Below, in pieces: positions 8,524 through 16,852 of a stretch of DNA of 64,000 bases; position 1 is the stretch's first letter, and each line of letters starts with the position of its first letter. A program made the translations under genes and the position numbers. The notes under the pieces were generated by a model. It ran no database searches. It was not told where the DNA came from and was given only the letters and a program-made list of their open reading frames with translations. This DNA comes from Arthrobacter dokdonellae (GTDB lineage Bacteria; Actinomycetota; Actinomycetes; Actinomycetales; Micrococcaceae): NCBI RefSeq assembly GCF_003268655.1, contig NZ_CP029643.1, positions 62,001 through 126,000 on the forward strand, read 5' to 3'.

Positions 8524-9763
8524 AACCCTCCCCTAACTGTTCGTTGCTCGCCGCAGGACGGTGCTCTCCGGAGCCAAGGGACTTCAACCACCCGTCCACT
8601 GTAGATTCCCACAGGGCTGGGTTTGAGTTCCATTCAAGGCCATGCTGGGCCCCTGGAAAATCAACGAATTGCACAGGACCCTTGAATCCTTGAATAGATT
8701 CACGTGCATGCCCCAAAGGGACGGTTGCATCAGCCGTTCCGTGGGTTATCAGCACAGGTACGGGAGCAGCTCCGCTAACGCAGTGATTCTCTCCTTCCCA
8801 GGCCGACTTCGGGTCGCCCCACCGCGGAATGACACCGTTAAATCGAGCCATGACCACACGGACGATGAACCCAGGAAGTCCAGCACGGCCCATGGCCTGT
8901 GGAACGATCTTGTGCCAGTCCAATGCCGGGGATACGAGTACAAGCCCCTTGACCAGGTGAGAGAGCTTTTCTTGACGAACGCGCAGGGCAAGTAAAGCCC
9001 CAAAAGACCAACCAACATACACAATCTGGGTGGCACCTTCGCGCACGACGTAGTCCTGAGCCTCAGCAATGGCACGCCATTCACGAAGGCCCAGCGTTGA
9101 TTGCTTTCGACGGCCCCTCAAATCCAAGGAAACATCATAGGTAGGAACCAGAGAGTGAAACCCGTTGCGGGCAAACACTGACAAACCTCGTAGGGCCTGG
9201 TTACGGGCACCACCCAACCCATGAATATGGATTGCCCACCGTTCAGAATTCGTCTGTGCCAGGGGGGAACGAACTATCCACGCTGGAAAGTCGCACGCCC
9301 CTAGCGTGAGGTCTTCAAAGGGTAGGCCCACGTCAGCCGGAGTTTGTCCTATGTGACCGTATAGAAAGCCGACATTCCAAGCGTGGAGATCCGCCGGCGG
9401 TTGGGACTGGACTCTTCGTCGCACCAGGTCGCTGCCTTCGGCTGCCGGTCTCGGAGGCCCTAATAAGACAGAGTGAACCTTCGATGCATCCCAAAGAACC
9501 ATTTCTCCAGGGTGGTTGGAGAGCCTCGAGGGGCCGATTACTACGAATGCCCCATCGCCGGAATTATCTACTCGGTCCACCAGAACTGGGACGCCGCCCA
9601 TTTTTGCGCCCAAGGCCTTTCTACGAAGTAGCAAGGTTGGGACGTCCACAAGCAGGGCAACTGCAGCCGCAGCGATACCGATGCAAACAAGAGTCGTTCC
9701 TAACGACAACAGAACCTCCCTAGACTCATAGTTGGCACCTACAGTAAGTTTCCCACGGAGCAT
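8516..9763 (-). CDS. Membrane-anchored alpha/beta hydrolase
   Basis: 415 residues. An N-terminal transmembrane helix (about residues 15-40) is followed by an alpha/beta-hydrolase domain: nucleophile elbow GWSFG, acid in HGTADATVPLGHA, and catalytic His in GAQHGLEW near the C-terminus. The HGLGG segment before the first helix can form the oxyanion hole. The substrate is unknown; an ester or amide signal, or a lipid at the membrane, would fit. It is the first gene of the four-gene operon. A 20-bp palindrome lies 19 bp upstream of its start, placing it within the likely promoter. Confidence 0.75.
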   Translation of the reverse strand: MLRGKLTVGANYESREVLLSLGTTLVCIGIAAAAVALLVDVPTLLLRRKALGAKMGGVPVLVDRVDNSGDGAFVVIGPSRLSNHPGEMVLWDASKVHSVLLGPPRPAAEGSDLVRRRVQSQPPADLHAWNVGFLYGHIGQTPADVGLPFEDLTLGACDFPAWIVRSPLAQTNSERWAIHIHGLGGARNQALRGLSVFARNGFHSLVPTYDVSLDLRGRRKQSTLGLREWRAIAEAQDYVVREGATQIVYVGWSFGALLALRVRQEKLSHLVKGLVLVSPALDWHKIVPQAMGRAGLPGFIVRVVMARFNGVIPRWGDPKSAWEGENHCVSGAAPVPVLITHGTADATVPLGHARESIQGFKGPVQFVDFPGAQHGLEWNSNPALWESTVDGWLKSLGSGEHRPAASNEQLGEGCE

Positions 9764-9781
9764 GCCCCAGGTAGCGTATTC

Positions 9782-9801
9782 ACTGAAACATATGTTTCAC
9801 T
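9782..9801. promoter_or_regulatory. Operator in front of the hydrolase-peptidase-XRE operon (O3)
   Basis: ACTGAAACATATGTTTCACT. The inner TGAAACATATGTTTCA is a perfect 16-bp palindrome, and 19 of 20 bases match the core at 6602-6621. Its position 19-38 bp upstream of the start codon fits repression by a protein sitting on the promoter. Confidence 0.6.
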
Positions 9802-9885
9802 GGATACGTGAATTCTCGCCAGGTCCGCGACACGCGCACTTCGAACGCCAGACTTAACGGTACTGGTACGAGTAATGTCTGTTCT

Positions 9886-10131
9886 ATGACCAGACCGATT
9901 CACAGACGTGACCGTGGAACCGGGCTAGACAACGTCACCTTGAAGGTTGATGTTGATCCGGGCGCCAAGGATCTCGTCAACCGCGTAGCTGATCACATGG
10001 GCCTATCCAAGGGGCAGGCAACCGAGAGACTCCTCCATAGCATCGCTCTGGACGAGCGGGGACTACCGCTTTGGACGGATATCGACGACTTCAAATATCA
10101 GGAGGCTTTGCCTATCGCGAAGGCTTCTTAA
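9886..10131 (+). CDS. Small plasmid protein of unknown function
   Basis: 81 residues from the ATG at 9886. An Arg-rich start is followed by a strand-like VTLKVDVDP and helices containing AKDLVNRVADHMGLSKGQATERLL. This strand-helix-helix pattern with SKGQATERLL suggests a ribbon-helix-helix type DNA-binding fold. I do not recognise the family. It lies divergently from the hydrolase operon and just upstream of the replication gene, so a copy-number or partition-related role is possible. Confidence 0.55.
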   Translation: MTRPIHRRDRGTGLDNVTLKVDVDPGAKDLVNRVADHMGLSKGQATERLLHSIALDERGLPLWTDIDDFKYQEALPIAKAS

Positions 10132-10140
10132 AAGGCAAAA

Positions 10141-10159
10141 GGCCCGCAACTTGCGGGCC
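10141..10159 (+). terminator. GC-rich hairpin after the small plasmid gene
   Basis: GGCCCGC and GCGGGCC arms around a 5-base loop, 10 bp after the stop codon at 10131. Only a short T-run follows, so termination strength is uncertain. Confidence 0.45.
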
Positions 10160-10177
10160 TTGCCTGGCACTCAATCT

Positions 10178-10222
10178 GTAGCTAAAAACCTGTATCCGCC
10201 AAGATTCCCGGTTTGTAGCTAC
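10178..10222. repeat. Inverted repeat upstream of the replication gene
   Basis: GTAGCTAAAAACC (10178-10190) pairs with GGTTTGTAGCTAC (10210-10222), 12 of 13 bases, across a 19-bp spacer. It ends 17 bp before the first possible start of the primase-like gene, so it may be an autoregulatory site or part of the origin. Confidence 0.45.
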
Positions 10223-10238
10223 TTCGACAACAGCGGCT

Positions 10239-12176
10239 TTGTCATGCCCGCTCTTGCTTAGGAATGGTTCCATCATACACGCACACGCTTTTTCGGGAAC
10301 ATGCGCCTGCGCCGACACGTGTTCCGTGTCGCCGGCTTCCGGGACCCCGGCGCAGGCTTGGGCTGCGCTGGCGCCCTTGATTGCGGGGGCGCCGGTGATG
10401 CGGTTTGCCACCCGGGAGGGGAAGTATCCGCGTCCGCGGTCGGCCCCGCCGCCGATCAGCCGGGCGCTGCCGTTCCGTCCGGTGGCGGTGATGGTCCATG
10501 GGGTGGATGGTTCCGTGGCGACGCTGTGCCTGGACCTTGATACGTCCAAGGCCCTGCAGGCGGTGGTGGATGCCGACGCGGCCGCGATTGGTGCCCTGCT
10601 GGGCGCGTGCGGGCTGCGTTTTGTGGCCGACCACTCCCCCAGTGGCGGCCGGCATCTTTATGTCCCCCTGGCCGAGCGCCTGCCGGCCGGGGAGGCGCGG
10701 GAGCTGGTGGAGGCCCTGGGCGCCCGGTTCCCGAGCCTGGATGCGGGCCCGCACCAAAACGTCACCGACGGGTGCATCCGCCCGCCCGGGTCGATGCACA
10801 AGTCCGGGAACGGGCACCAGGTCCTGGACACTCCCCTGGCCGAGGCCTATGACGTGCTGCGCCGGCGCAACCCGCCGGAGGCCGTGGCGGCCCTGCGGAA
10901 GGCGCTGGCTGCCCCGATCCGCCAAGTGCGTGCACGCGCTGCCGCTGCTGCTACTACTGCTGCCAGGCGGCAGGCCGCCCACATCCCTGGCGCCCAGGCG
11001 CTGGCCGGGGCTGGTTCGCCGGCCGCCGGTGCCGAGGCCCGGGTTTTGGCGGGGTCCGTGTTGCGCCAGGTCGCCCGGACGGGGATCTATGACACCCACC
11101 GGTATGCCAGCGATTCGGAGGCGCGCATGGCGGTGCTGAACCACCTGTGCGCCTGGCAGCTGGGCCTGGCGGAGGTCCAGGCCCGCCTGGACACCGACTT
11201 CGCCGGCCTGGCCGCCCTCTACGGCACCGCCGCCCGCCGGGAGAGGCTGCTGCCTACGGAGTGGGCGAACGCCGCCGCCTGGGTCGGCCAAAAACAACAC
11301 CCCCCCGCCACCGGGGCCGGCCATGGCAATAAAAGCGACACAGAGCCGTCCTTAACCCACGGCGGGGGGCCTGCGGGTTCGCGTTCACGGGTGTCGGTGT
11401 TGGCGGAGATCAATGATTTGGAGAATGTGTTGTATTCGGTCCTGGACCAGCGCCTGGCCCGGACGGGGCGGGAGGGGATCATGCTGCGGTTTTTGATCCG
11501 TGCGGTGCTGGGGTTTGCGCGGGCGAAGGAGACCCTGTTGGTGGATGTGGGGTGCCGGGCTTTCGCGCTGGCCATGGGGGCCCACCACGGGACGGTTGCG
11601 AGGTTGTTGCCGCGGCTGGTGCGGTTCAGCGGGGGGATGCTGGGCAAGGTGGAGGACGCGCGCGGGAAGCGGGCTGACAGCTACCTTTTGGGGTGCCCGG
11701 AACAGTGGCGGGATGTTGCTGCCGCGACGGCCTGGCGCAAGGGGAAGATCCATGGGATCCGGCCTGTGTTTAGGGCCTTGGGGGCGCCGGCGGCCCTGGT
11801 GTACGAGGCGGTGGAGCGCGGCCGCCACTGCCCCACCACGGCGGAGATCGTCCGTGCCACCGGGATGAGCCGGCCCACCGTGGCCAAGGAACTGGCCGCC
11901 CTGGCCGAACTGGCCATGGTTGAACGCCGTGAGGGGTCCTGGCGGGTGGTGGCCGCCACGAACCTGGGCACCATCGCGGGCTGGCTGGGTGTCCAGGAGG
12001 ACTACGAGGCCCAGCTGCGCCTGGTCAAGGCCCAACGCCGCCAGTGGCACGCCCACCTTGAACGCCACATGGAACAAGAGATCCGCGAGGAGGACCTCTT
12101 CGACGCCGAACGCGACGAATACGACCCCTGGGACCCCGGGCTGGCGGCCGGCGGCCAGGGGTGGGCCGCCGCATAG
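10239..12176 (+). CDS. Plasmid replication protein with primase-polymerase-like N-terminus
   Basis: 645 residues from a TTG at 10239; a GTG at 10326 is an equally plausible start. The N-terminal half has features of an archaeo-eukaryotic-type primase: CLDLDTS (acidic metal site), SPSGGRHLYVPL (the sGGxHl motif) and a conserved Pro-rich stretch RPPGSMHKSG. The middle is helicase-loader-like but has no Walker A that I can see. Near the C-terminus a helix-turn-helix reads AEIVRATGMSRPTVAKELAA. Such primase-HTH proteins initiate replication of many actinobacterial plasmids, which is the likely role. It is flanked by an inverted repeat upstream and iteron-like repeats downstream. Confidence 0.65.
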   Translation: MSCPLLLRNGSIIHAHAFSGTCACADTCSVSPASGTPAQAWAALAPLIAGAPVMRFATREGKYPRPRSAPPPISRALPFRPVAVMVHGVDGSVATLCLDLDTSKALQAVVDADAAAIGALLGACGLRFVADHSPSGGRHLYVPLAERLPAGEARELVEALGARFPSLDAGPHQNVTDGCIRPPGSMHKSGNGHQVLDTPLAEAYDVLRRRNPPEAVAALRKALAAPIRQVRARAAAAATTAARRQAAHIPGAQALAGAGSPAAGAEARVLAGSVLRQVARTGIYDTHRYASDSEARMAVLNHLCAWQLGLAEVQARLDTDFAGLAALYGTAARRERLLPTEWANAAAWVGQKQHPPATGAGHGNKSDTEPSLTHGGGPAGSRSRVSVLAEINDLENVLYSVLDQRLARTGREGIMLRFLIRAVLGFARAKETLLVDVGCRAFALAMGAHHGTVARLLPRLVRFSGGMLGKVEDARGKRADSYLLGCPEQWRDVAAATAWRKGKIHGIRPVFRALGAPAALVYEAVERGRHCPTTAEIVRATGMSRPTVAKELAALAELAMVERREGSWRVVAATNLGTIAGWLGVQEDYEAQLRLVKAQRRQWHAHLERHMEQEIREEDLFDAERDEYDPWDPGLAAGGQGWAAA

Positions 12177-12450
12177 GGCCGGAATGTGGGGAGGGGTCCG
12201 GGCAGCAGGGGCATGCCCCGAAGCGCTTGCCCCTGATCGAACTGGCCAGGCGTCCCGGCGCGGGGGCACCCGAGGCAGCGCTGGCCGGGGAATGCGGCAT
12301 CGGCTGCGAAACCGTCTGCCCAGACATCCGTCCAAGGCCTCTGGATTGCCCCTGAGGCCACCTTCAGCAGTGCCGGGCGTCACTGGACGTTTGGGAGTAC
12401 CGGTTTGGGAGTATGGCCGGGAACGTGGGCTTGGCGTTCAATCCTGTTCC

Positions 12451-12540
12451 GTTGCTGCCAAGTCCCCCGTTGCTGCCAAGTCCCCCGTTGCTGCCAAGTC
12501 CCCCGTTGCTGCCAAGTCCCCCGTTGCTGCCAAGGCCTCC
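12451..12540. repeat. Five tandem 18-bp repeats (iteron-like)
   Basis: Five direct copies of GTTGCTGCCAAGTCCCCC, the first four identical and the last differing in a few bases. They lie in the gene-free stretch 12177-12600 between the replication gene and the AAA ATPase. Position and regularity suit Rep-binding iterons, but the repeats are GC-rich, unlike many iterons, and could also be a slippage-prone coding relic. The remainder of the stretch shows nothing recognisable. Confidence 0.6.
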
Positions 12541-12600
12541 GTGGCCTCCCGGTCCGGGTTTGGGGACGTCGCCGGGGGCCTGATGGGCCTTGATCGTGAA

Positions 12601-13752
12601 TTATTGTGTTGTTTGGCCTCGGGTTCCTGGCCGGCGGGGCGGGTGTAGTCGCAGCCCGTATGCGGGGGCGTTGCGGAGGAATTCGCGGAAGGTGGGTACG
12701 GCAAAGTCCACGTATCCGTGGCGGGTGGGTGCTATGACGCCGGCCGCGATGAGGCGCAGGCGGTATTGGCCGCCGTAGACCAGGTCCACGCCGAGGCGTT
12801 CAGCGATCGCGGCGGTGCTGGAGGGTCCGTCGTCTTCGGCCATGGCCAGCAGGTAGGACTGGTCCACTGCGGACAGCGCCCCATAGGCGGACTGCAGGAC
12901 GGTCGCACCCATCCGCCGCCGCGCCTTGGACAGCCCTGCTTCAAGGACGGCGTCGGTCACCGGTCCTCCGGTGCGCCGGGCCTGGCTCCACACGTGGTAG
13001 CCGACGAGTTGGATGAGGAAGGGGTATCCGCCGGTGGCGGTGGCCAGCATGTCGAGGTGCTCGTCGTCGACGTCCACTCCGCTGTCCTGGAAGGTTTCCC
13101 GGAATGCCGCTTTCACTTCAGGGATGGAGGTGGCGTGCAGGTCGTACCGTTCGGCCCGGCGCAGGAAGGTGGAGACCCCTTCGGAGAGTAGGTCCTCGAC
13201 GGCTTTGGGAAGGCCCGCCATGACGAGGCCGACGGGCAGGTTTTCCCGGATCAGGTGCTGGACGACGGCGGCCAGCTCGGCGAGCTCGCTGCGGTCCACG
13301 GCATGGATTTCGTCGACGCTGATCAGCAGTCCGGTTCCGAACCCGTCCAGGGTGGTGAGCAGCTCGGTCACCCCTCGGCGCCAGTGGACTTCGCGCGGTG
13401 GTGGCAGTTGGGTGTCCACGCGGACGGGCCCGATCGTCAGGGCTGTGACACGGCGCCCGGCCGGCCCGTCCCCGAGTTCCTCGGAAGCGGTGCGGACAGC
13501 GTCGGCGATTCTGGCCACGAGCCCGGAGGTTGCCGTCTCGGAGATGACAATCCAGCCATGTTCAATGGCCTCGTCCTCGATCTCCCCGAGCATGACAGTT
13601 TTCCCGATGCCCCGGGGGCCTGAGAAAATGGACAGCAGCCCTGGTGCGCCCGGTCCGTTCTCCAGGCTTTCGGCAAAATCCTGGCGGAGGTCTTCCCGGC
13701 CCACGAGCAGCGGCGGGCGGGCCCCGGCCGTGGGTTTGAATGGGTTTTGCAC
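12601..13752 (-). CDS. AAA ATPase (archaeal-ATPase/ORC-like)
   Basis: 383 residues. Walker A reads SGPRGIGKT near residue 50 and Walker B LLISVDEIHAVD near residue 150. A winged-helix-like C-terminal region follows (about residues 290-370, with STAAIAERLGVDLVYGGQYRLRL). This layout matches stand-alone AAA ATPases with an ORC/Cdc6- or STAND-like architecture, common on actinobacterial plasmids and of uncertain role. It converges on the replication gene and has an AT-rich upstream region at 13760-13800 likely to hold its promoter. Confidence 0.65.
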   Translation of the reverse strand: MQNPFKPTAGARPPLLVGREDLRQDFAESLENGPGAPGLLSIFSGPRGIGKTVMLGEIEDEAIEHGWIVISETATSGLVARIADAVRTASEELGDGPAGRRVTALTIGPVRVDTQLPPPREVHWRRGVTELLTTLDGFGTGLLISVDEIHAVDRSELAELAAVVQHLIRENLPVGLVMAGLPKAVEDLLSEGVSTFLRRAERYDLHATSIPEVKAAFRETFQDSGVDVDDEHLDMLATATGGYPFLIQLVGYHVWSQARRTGGPVTDAVLEAGLSKARRRMGATVLQSAYGALSAVDQSYLLAMAEDDGPSSTAAIAERLGVDLVYGGQYRLRLIAAGVIAPTRHGYVDFAVPTFREFLRNAPAYGLRLHPPRRPGTRGQTTQ

Positions 13753-14221
13753 GCCACCTCTTTACATGCGACTAAATTTTTTAATTCTTTTATATATTCG
13801 ATCCTAGCCGGTCAAACAGACACGGTCCAGAGGCCCACCGCTCCCCCAGCCGCCCGGGCGCCACTCAGGGCCCGGTACTCCTAAAGCTGGCTCGGGGTGC
13901 CAGGTAAGCATCAGCGGGTGTCTTGAAAAGCTTGAGCTTCCCAAGGCACCTCCTTACTCCACGGTTCTCCTCGACCAATCGCCTAGATTTCAAGCAAGCG
14001 CGGCGACTTCGAAGGTCATCTCTACAGACCCATGCCTCAATTCCCATAGCCAAGGGTTTCAAGACGCTCGAGAACTCTCCGCGAGCCGGGCGACATGGAT
14101 GCCTGTCACTTCAGGCCAGCTCCAGGAGGACCGGGAGCTGTCGAGCAGGGACACGCAGGCCGGGGATCCCGTCGAGGTCCTCAACGGCGCCCGCCTAGAC
14201 ATGTTGCGTTGTCATCCAATG
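13753..14221. other. Gene-free stretch
   Basis: I see no convincing gene. The first 50 bp are strikingly AT-rich for this DNA and probably form the promoter of the AAA ATPase gene. Confidence 0.5.
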
Positions 14222-14518
14222 TGCCGCTCCCCCGTTGCGTGGTGATGCACGGTAAACGTGAACTCCCGTAGCGACCATCCCAGTGCCCGGGTTCACGTAG
14301 GCTACAATATAAATAATTCTGTCATGACGTATTGAAAGATTGTCGTAAATACATCCGTATTGATTGACATATCTGGCGTGCCGCCCCCGGTGATGCAGGG
14401 TAATCGCAGACTCCGGTACCGACCATCCCAAGGGTTGAGTTCAGCGGACTACAAAATAAATAATTATGTCATGACGTATTGAAAGATGGTCGTAAATACG
14501 TCCATATTGACTGACATA
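14222..14518. repeat. Duplicated ~145-bp partition control region (candidate parS/operator)
   Basis: Two diverged copies, about 14222-14371 and 14378-14518, share blocks including GCGACCATCCCA/ACCGACCATCCCA, TGTCATGACGTATTGAAAGA and GTCGTAAATAC followed by TATTGA(T/C)TGACATA. They lie immediately before parA. Shorter TGACGTACAT and GTCATTATGGACATA elements continue to 14562. Such arrays upstream of small parAB operons usually bind the ParB-type protein as both centromere and operator. Confidence 0.65.
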
Positions 14519-14582
14519 CGTCTAAATTGATTGCTTGACGTACATCTGTCATTATGGACATAAAGAAACCAAGGAGAAGCCC

Positions 14583-15359
14583 GTGGCAGCAGTGGTTACA
14601 GCGATCGGAAACCGCAAAGGCGGAGTAGGCAAGACGTCAGTGACCCTTGGCATGGCCATGGGACTAAGTCTGTTGGGGCGGCGCGTCCTCGTGGTGGACC
14701 TTGATCCGCAGGCTAACGCGACTACAGCGCTGGAAGCCGAAGGGGAATTTGATATCTTTGATGTCCTCTACGGGGGGGAGGCCGGAACGCTTGGCCAGGC
14801 CATTGTTCGCACTTCATGGACGGGAATAGACGCAGTTCCAGGTTCTGAATCCCTGTCACGCATCGAATCTGAAACTCTAATGACTCCGGAACTCCGCCTC
14901 AAAACATCAGCATGGAACTCGGTCGAACTTGAACCATACGACCACATCCTTTTAGACCTCCCGCCCGCCTTGGGTCGGCTTACGCTCAACGGCCTCATAT
15001 GGGCCAACCGCGTACTCGCCGTCACCGAAGCCGCGGCTTTTTCAGTGCGGGGTGTAACTGAATTTCTCGAAACGGTAAAAAAAGTGACCTCCCTACCTCA
15101 CTTGAACCCAAGCCTGGAATTCTCGGGCATCGTCATCAACAAGACCAGCGCGCCGTTGACGGGAGAACATTCATACCAGATCAGCGAGCTTCAAGCTGAG
15201 TACGGTGACAGCGTGATCCTGCCGGTCATACCACAGCGCACGGCAATGCAGGACTCTGTCAGTTCCAGAACTGCTCTTACCAAACTTTCGGGACCTGGAG
15301 CTGCGGCACTGACCGAAATATTCGTTGAACACGCACGCCGCTTGGATAGAGGAAAATAA
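14583..15359 (+). CDS. parA: ParA-family plasmid partition ATPase
   Basis: 258 residues from the GTG at 14583, chosen because AAGGAG lies 7 bp upstream; an ATG at 14535 would add 16 residues and lacks a comparable site. Deviant Walker A NRKGGVGKTS is at residues 10-19, Walker A' VVDLDPQANAT follows, and Walker B is HILLDLPPAL. It has no N-terminal DNA-binding domain, so it is the short ParA (type Ib) form that moves plasmid copies with a small centromere-binding partner. Stop and start overlap with the next gene (TAATG). Confidence 0.85.
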   Translation: MAAVVTAIGNRKGGVGKTSVTLGMAMGLSLLGRRVLVVDLDPQANATTALEAEGEFDIFDVLYGGEAGTLGQAIVRTSWTGIDAVPGSESLSRIESETLMTPELRLKTSAWNSVELEPYDHILLDLPPALGRLTLNGLIWANRVLAVTEAAAFSVRGVTEFLETVKKVTSLPHLNPSLEFSGIVINKTSAPLTGEHSYQISELQAEYGDSVILPVIPQRTAMQDSVSSRTALTKLSGPGAAALTEIFVEHARRLDRGK

Positions 15360-15691
15360 TGGCAACCATCGACAGGAAGTCTTCAATTCGTAAGGCGCCA
15401 GCGGCAGACGTAGTCGAAACCCTGACACAGCAATCCGCGAACATATCCGCAGCAGCCTTGGCCCATGAACCGGAGGAACCAGTCCGGAACTCCGCAATCG
15501 GCCCTGCCGGGACTGGAGGGGGAGTCAGGCTGGGCCCTGGACGGCCACGTTCCAAGCGACGAATGGAGCCCTTCTCGTCCAAAATCGAAATCAGTCTTCG
15601 AGACGAATTGGACGACTACCTTGCCGAACATGGCAAGACGGTCGTTGACTTCCTGGACGAGGCCATCCGCGCACATCTTAAGAGACAATAA
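15359..15691 (+). CDS. Small ParB-like centromere-binding protein
   Basis: 110 residues. An Ala/Gly/Pro-rich N-terminal half is followed by a C-terminal ribbon-helix-helix-like segment: a strand KIEISLRDE, then helices with LDDYLAEHGKTVVDFLDEAIRAHL across two short windows. It is translationally coupled to parA. In type Ib partition loci this position encodes the DNA-binding partner that recognises the upstream repeats, here 14222-14518. Confidence 0.65.
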   Translation: MATIDRKSSIRKAPAADVVETLTQQSANISAAALAHEPEEPVRNSAIGPAGTGGGVRLGPGRPRSKRRMEPFSSKIEISLRDELDDYLAEHGKTVVDFLDEAIRAHLKRQ

Positions 15692-15775
15692 TACTGTCTG
15701 GACAGAAATATTAAAGTCAGTCCTGGTTCAAAATCTAGACGCAACCCGGTTCGCCAAGCCAGGGAACACGCGTCA

Positions 15776-15880
15776 ATGGCCCGCAAAGCGTATCTTCACG
15801 CCAAAGCGAACAACCAGCTCCAACGGGCACATCCGGAGTGGGACGGCATGTATGTTGCGGGCCGTTCGGCGTCACGGACG
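15776..15880 (+). pseudogene. Truncated N-terminus of a helicase-associated-domain protein
   Basis: The opening of this frame contains AHPEWDGMYVAGRSASRT, matching PHPEWDQLYAAGVPATRI at the start of the minus-strand gene that ends at 15882. The similarity stops where the two genes abut tail to tail, so this is a broken inverted paralogue left by a rearrangement. Confidence 0.5.
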
Positions 15881-15881
15881 T

Positions 15882-16529
15882 TCAGGGCGTGTCGATGCCA
15901 GTGTTCTGCTGCCGGTGCCGAGGTTTTCTCCACCCGGGTACGGCCTCCTCCAGCGCTTCGAGCCGCCATTGTGCCAAGCGCATGTGGTGGGCGTGGTTGT
16001 TTTGGGTTTGGAGCCAGATCGAGAGTGAGCTTTCGGCCTGGGTTGTGACCGGACGGTGGCGGGGGAGCCTTCCCTGCCCGGCCACGAATGCAATGACGTC
16101 GGCGAGGCGTTGGCGCCATTGGGTGTCTTGTTCTCGTTCGAGGTCGGTGGTGACCCAGTCTCCGAGGAGCTCGCCGAGTTCCCTGGCCCGTTCCCAGCCC
16201 AGTGTTTGTGTCACCAGTGCGTGGCGCTGGGCGCGGAGCCAACCGTAGAGGGAGGTTTCGCCGGTCTCTTGGCCGTGGATGGCGGGGTAGCGGGCGTGGG
16301 TGGTGATGAAGTCCCGGAGTTCAAGGAGGCGCCTGTGCCACTGGCGGCCGGGCTTTCGTGGTGCCGCATTGTGTTTGGCGGCGAGTTCCGGGTCCAGGGC
16401 GCGACGGCGTTCCAGGTGCCTCTTCACGGTGGGCACCTTTGCCCCGGCCAGTTCGGCGATGCGGGTTGCGGGCACGCCTGCGGCGTAGAGCTGATCCCAC
16501 TCGGGGTGGGGCCCGTCGTCGCCCTGCAT
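15882..16529 (-). CDS. Protein with two helicase-associated (HA) domains
   Basis: 215 residues. A helix-turn-helix-like N-terminus (GVPATRIAELAGAKVPTVKR) is followed by two HA repeats with their spaced Trp residues: about residues 65-130 (WHRRLLELRDFITTHARYP ... LYGWLRAQR) and 140-205 (WRQRLADVIAFVAGQGRLP ... LSIWLQTQ). HA domains occur in many copies in actinobacterial mobile elements, sometimes attached to helicases, and are thought to bind nucleic acid. The C-terminus stops at the junction with the broken inverted copy, so this gene may also be truncated. Confidence 0.6.
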   Translation of the reverse strand: MQGDDGPHPEWDQLYAAGVPATRIAELAGAKVPTVKRHLERRRALDPELAAKHNAAPRKPGRQWHRRLLELRDFITTHARYPAIHGQETGETSLYGWLRAQRHALVTQTLGWERARELGELLGDWVTTDLEREQDTQWRQRLADVIAFVAGQGRLPRHRPVTTQAESSLSIWLQTQNNHAHHMRLAQWRLEALEEAVPGWRKPRHRQQNTGIDTP

Positions 16530-16852
16530 TCTGGTCTTATCCCTCCCGATGGGTCATGGTGGATAGGCCCAGCCTAACGCGCCGACACGCAGCCGCCGCA
16601 GCGCCACAACCCCTGACGCAAGGGCCACCGTTGGAACAGGTGCGGCGCATAACGGCTTTATCCGGGCCCCGGCAGGGGGGTCTCCCTTCAGTTCAGACGG
16701 CCGGGGCCACCCCCCCCACCTCGCTGTCGGGAATTTCACCTGTTCCACGCCCTTAATCGACCAAAGCCCCATGTAAACCGCTAACTGTTGTGAGTTGCTG
16801 TGGATGTCCGTTCCGTTGCCGCTGAAGGCCCGTACACCCCGTTCACAATGTG
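16530..16852. other. Gene-free stretch
   Basis: No gene or clear structure seen between the HA-domain protein and the lipoprotein gene. Confidence 0.5.

Noticed and set aside
10242..12383. Long minus-strand open frames opposite the replication gene
   Set aside because: Arg/Gly/Pro/Gln-rich shadows. The plus strand shows primase-like and helix-turn-helix motifs.
12451..12540. CRISPR array
   Set aside because: The 18-bp units are directly adjacent with no spacers, and there are no cas genes.
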